From contig NZ_JBHUEK010000011.1 in NCBI RefSeq assembly GCF_042680725.1, positions 1-64,000 of the forward strand: 64,000 nucleotides of DNA, read 5' to 3'. A model generated the notes under the pieces. That model was not told the origin of the DNA. It was given only the letters and a program-made list of their open reading frames with translations, and did not search any database. Positions 62,258 through 64,000 of this stretch are shown piece by piece (the stretch's first letter is position 1; every line of letters starts with the position of its first letter). The position numbers and the translations under genes were made by a program. This DNA comes from Ferdinandcohnia salidurans (GTDB lineage: Bacteria; Bacillota; Bacilli; Bacillales; Bacillaceae_L).

Positions 62258-62971
62258 ATGAATAAGAAACTTAAAATTACCGGTATCCTCTTAGGAGCTG
62301 TTGTTTTATTTTTAATTATACAATATCGATTTATGGATAAAGATGTTTGGGACCCGTGGAGTTTACCCTTATCGGGGAAGGTTATAATTATAGACCCTGG
62401 ACACGGTGGCCCAGATGGGGGCGCCGATAACGGGGACGTGCAAGAAAAGGACATTGCCCTAGAAATCTCCAAAAAGCTCCGTGACTACTTGCAGCAACAG
62501 GGTGCTTTTGTACAAATGATACGAGAAGAAGATACAGATTTAGCCCCTGAAGGAATGAGAGGGTATAGTAAACGGAAGACAGAGGATTTGAAGAAACGAG
62601 TTCAAACCATTAATGAATCAGATGCGGATTTATTTATAAGTATTCATTTAAATGCCATACCATCTCCTAGATGGAGAGGCGCGCAAACCTTTTATTTTAG
62701 TACCTATAAGGAAAATGAAGCAGTGGCCAAATTTATTCAAGATGAGCTTCGAAACAATCTCGGAAATACAACACGACAAGCAAAAGCGATCAACGGTGTT
62801 TATTTATTAAAAAGTGCGAAAAAACCTGGTGCACTTGTAGAGGTAGGATTCCTATCAAATCCGGAGGAAAAAGCACTATTAGTTCAAGATAAATACCAAG
62901 ACAAGGTCGCAGCCTCCATTTATACTGGTATAAACCGCTATTTCTCCAACGAATCAAACCCACCTGAATAA
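62258..62971 (+). CDS. cwlD: CwlD, N-acetylmuramoyl-L-alanine amidase for spore cortex
   Basis: The 237-residue Amidase_3 enzyme has one N-terminal membrane anchor or signal segment (TGILLGAVVLFLIIQYRF) and zinc/catalytic motifs DPGHGGPDGGA, SIHLNAIPS and LVEVGFLSN. With PdaA it makes muramic-delta-lactam in spore cortex, needed for germination. ATG at 62258 fits AGGAGGGA better than ATG at 62255. It is followed by ~350 bases holding a terminator and a repeat, then salA. Confidence 0.95.
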   Translation: MNKKLKITGILLGAVVLFLIIQYRFMDKDVWDPWSLPLSGKVIIIDPGHGGPDGGADNGDVQEKDIALEISKKLRDYLQQQGAFVQMIREEDTDLAPEGMRGYSKRKTEDLKKRVQTINESDADLFISIHLNAIPSPRWRGAQTFYFSTYKENEAVAKFIQDELRNNLGNTTRQAKAINGVYLLKSAKKPGALVEVGFLSNPEEKALLVQDKYQDKVAASIYTGINRYFSNESNPPE

Positions 62972-62984
62972 GTGTGGGTTTTTT
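62957..62984 (+). terminator. Terminator overlapping the cwlD stop
   Basis: AACCCAC / GTGGGTT with the cwlD stop codon in the loop, then six T residues. Confidence 0.85.
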
Positions 62985-63081
62985 AACTTTATTCAGTAGA
63001 AGTCCCTTAATTTTTATTTCGGTAAGAATAAAGAAAAGTTATAATCAGAGAAGAGTAGTTCTAACCCGACTGAATAAAGTT

Positions 63082-63230
63082 AAAGCCTCCGGCGGATGCC
63101 ATGATTTTTCAACGGAAGCTTTTCGAGTAGTAAGATCAAAGACTAAAAACGCCACATCCTGTGGCAAAGTCTTTATGACCCACTTCCTGTGGGCCTAAAA
63201 ATCAGGCGCAAATACGCCGAGACGTATTTG
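63082..63230. repeat. Interspersed repeat family 2, longer copy
   Basis: Starts AAAGCCTCCGGCGGATGCCA like the rpoB-rpoC copy and ends with CAAATACGCC ... GACGTATTTG. The outer stem (GCCATGATTTTT / AAAAATCAGGC) is kept. The centre instead holds two extra hairpins, GCCACATCCTGTGGC (63151-63165) and CCCACTTCCTGTGGG (63179-63193). A 12-bp inverted repeat, AACTTTATTCAG (62985-62996) / CTGAATAAAGTT (63070-63081), ends at the base before the element. Confidence 0.75.
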
Positions 63231-63275
63231 ATTTAATAGCTATGACACTCCTCACAATGTAATTTGGGACAGGTA

Positions 63276-63284
63276 TGATATAAT
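63276..63284 (+). promoter_or_regulatory. Extended -10 promoter of salA
   Basis: TGATATAAT (63276-63284) is a good extended -10; no strong -35 is seen. Confidence 0.55.
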
Positions 63285-63327
63285 ATAGGTGGAGTGAAAC
63301 CGAATACAGTTTAGGTGGTGTTTTATT

Positions 63328-64000
63328 ATGTTAACTGAGCAACAAGTAAAAGAAGTCTTAAATCAACTGCAAGATCCATTCTTACATAGAACATTCGAAG
63401 AAACGAATGCAATCCAAGAGATTAAAATAAAAGAAGAAAAGAAACATGTCAGCGTAAAAGTTGCTTTATCAAAGACTGGTACTGGTGAGCAGCTACAGCT
63501 TCAATCTACAATTGTTAATGCATTGAAACAAGCGGGAGCAGAATCTGTAGGACTTCGTTTTACTGACTTATCACCAGAGGAACTCGCGAAATTTAAGACT
63601 GAAACAGCGGGTGAATCTGCTCCTTTATTATCCCCAGTAAATCAAACTACCTTTATTGCGGTAGCAAGTGGTAAGGGTGGAGTAGGTAAATCTACCGTCT
63701 CTGTAAACTTGGCTGTGTCTTTAGCTAGACTAGGCAAAAAGGTTGGTATTATTGATGCAGATATTTACGGATTCAGTGTTCCAGATATGATGGGAATTAC
63801 AAAGCGCCCTGTTGTTCGAGGCGAAAAGATTATCCCTGTTGAAAGAAAAGGGGTAAAAGTCATTTCAATGGGCTTCTTTGTGGAAGACAATTCACCCGTT
63901 ATTTGGCGTGGTCCAATGCTAGGAAAAATGTTAAATAACTTCTTTAATGAAGTCGAATGGGGAGATCTAGATTACTTAGTTCTAGATTTACCGCCTGGTA
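63328..64000 (+). CDS. salA: SalA/Mrp-type P-loop ATPase, 5' part
   Basis: The first 224 residues are present; the window ends inside the gene. An N-terminal MIP18-like domain (residues 1-85: VLNQLQDPFLHRTFEE; GLRFTDLSPEELAKF) leads to the Mrp/NBP35 ATPase with deviant Walker A ASGKGGVGKST near 113, then IDADIYGFSVPDM and LDLPPG at the cut. Mrp proteins carry Fe-S clusters; B. subtilis SalA also regulates scoC. It follows cwlD as in B. subtilis. AGGTGG precedes the ATG. Confidence 0.95.
   Translation, partial: MLTEQQVKEVLNQLQDPFLHRTFEETNAIQEIKIKEEKKHVSVKVALSKTGTGEQLQLQSTIVNALKQAGAESVGLRFTDLSPEELAKFKTETAGESAPLLSPVNQTTFIAVASGKGGVGKSTVSVNLAVSLARLGKKVGIIDADIYGFSVPDMMGITKRPVVRGEKIIPVERKGVKVISMGFFVEDNSPVIWRGPMLGKMLNNFFNEVEWGDLDYLVLDLPPG

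Noticed and set aside
62974..63198. Open frame of 74 codons after cwlD
   Set aside because: It runs through repeat family 2, has no ribosome binding site, and its sequence is dictated by the hairpins.

Overview
The window is a low-GC Firmicutes chromosome segment, almost certainly from an endospore-forming Bacillaceae species. It carries the conserved order ctsR-mcsA-mcsB-clpC-radA ... sigH ... rpoBC ... S10/spc/alpha ribosomal operons ... cwlD-salA known from Bacillus. Strong AAGGAGG-type ribosome binding sites, TTGACA/TATAAT promoters, a T-box, a CtsR operator and sporulation genes (sigH, cwlD) support this. I do not name a species.

Layout. Positions 1-70 are the tail of a 5S rRNA and its terminator. 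A 53-bp tandem hairpin array and a stand-alone MgtC/SapB-type membrane protein follow. Next come the CtsR-controlled heat-shock operon (ctsR, mcsA, mcsB, clpC), radA and yacL. disA, normally found between radA and yacL in Bacillus, is absent. The isoprenoid genes ispD and ispF come next, then gltX, a cysteine T-box, cysE-cysS-mrnC-rlmB-rae1, and sigH. From 16.9 to 54 kb runs the transcription/translation block: rpmG, secE, nusG, rplKA, rplJL, rsmC-like, rpoBC, rplGB, rpsL, rpsG, fusA, tuf, the S10-spc-alpha genes with secY, adk, map and infA, then rpoA, rplQ, the ECF transporter module (ecfA1, ecfA2, ecfT), truA, rplM and rpsI. A KOW-protein gene between map and infA survives only as a degraded remnant.

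From 54 to 61.5 kb the order departs from Bacillus subtilis. There is a 52/53-bp alternating tandem array, then a squalene/phytoene-synthase-like gene next to type-2 IPP isomerase. A reverse-strand redox-type two-component pair (yhcYZ) follows, then a reverse-strand set of an SDR, a QueA-like paralogue and a VOC protein, and a small membrane protein. The conserved order resumes with ybaK, cwlD and salA (cut by the window end).

The genes mostly serve protein synthesis and quality control. Regulation visible in the sequence includes the CtsR operator, a UGC-specifier T-box, L10 and L13 leaders, a conserved rpsJ leader and two L1-stalk-like motifs before rplK and rplA. The most unusual content is non-coding: two tandem arrays of about 53 bp with hairpin units and compensatory changes; a ~120-bp structured repeat present twice with covarying stems, one copy inside the cysE leader; and a second repeat family, one copy of which lies between rpoB and rpoC.
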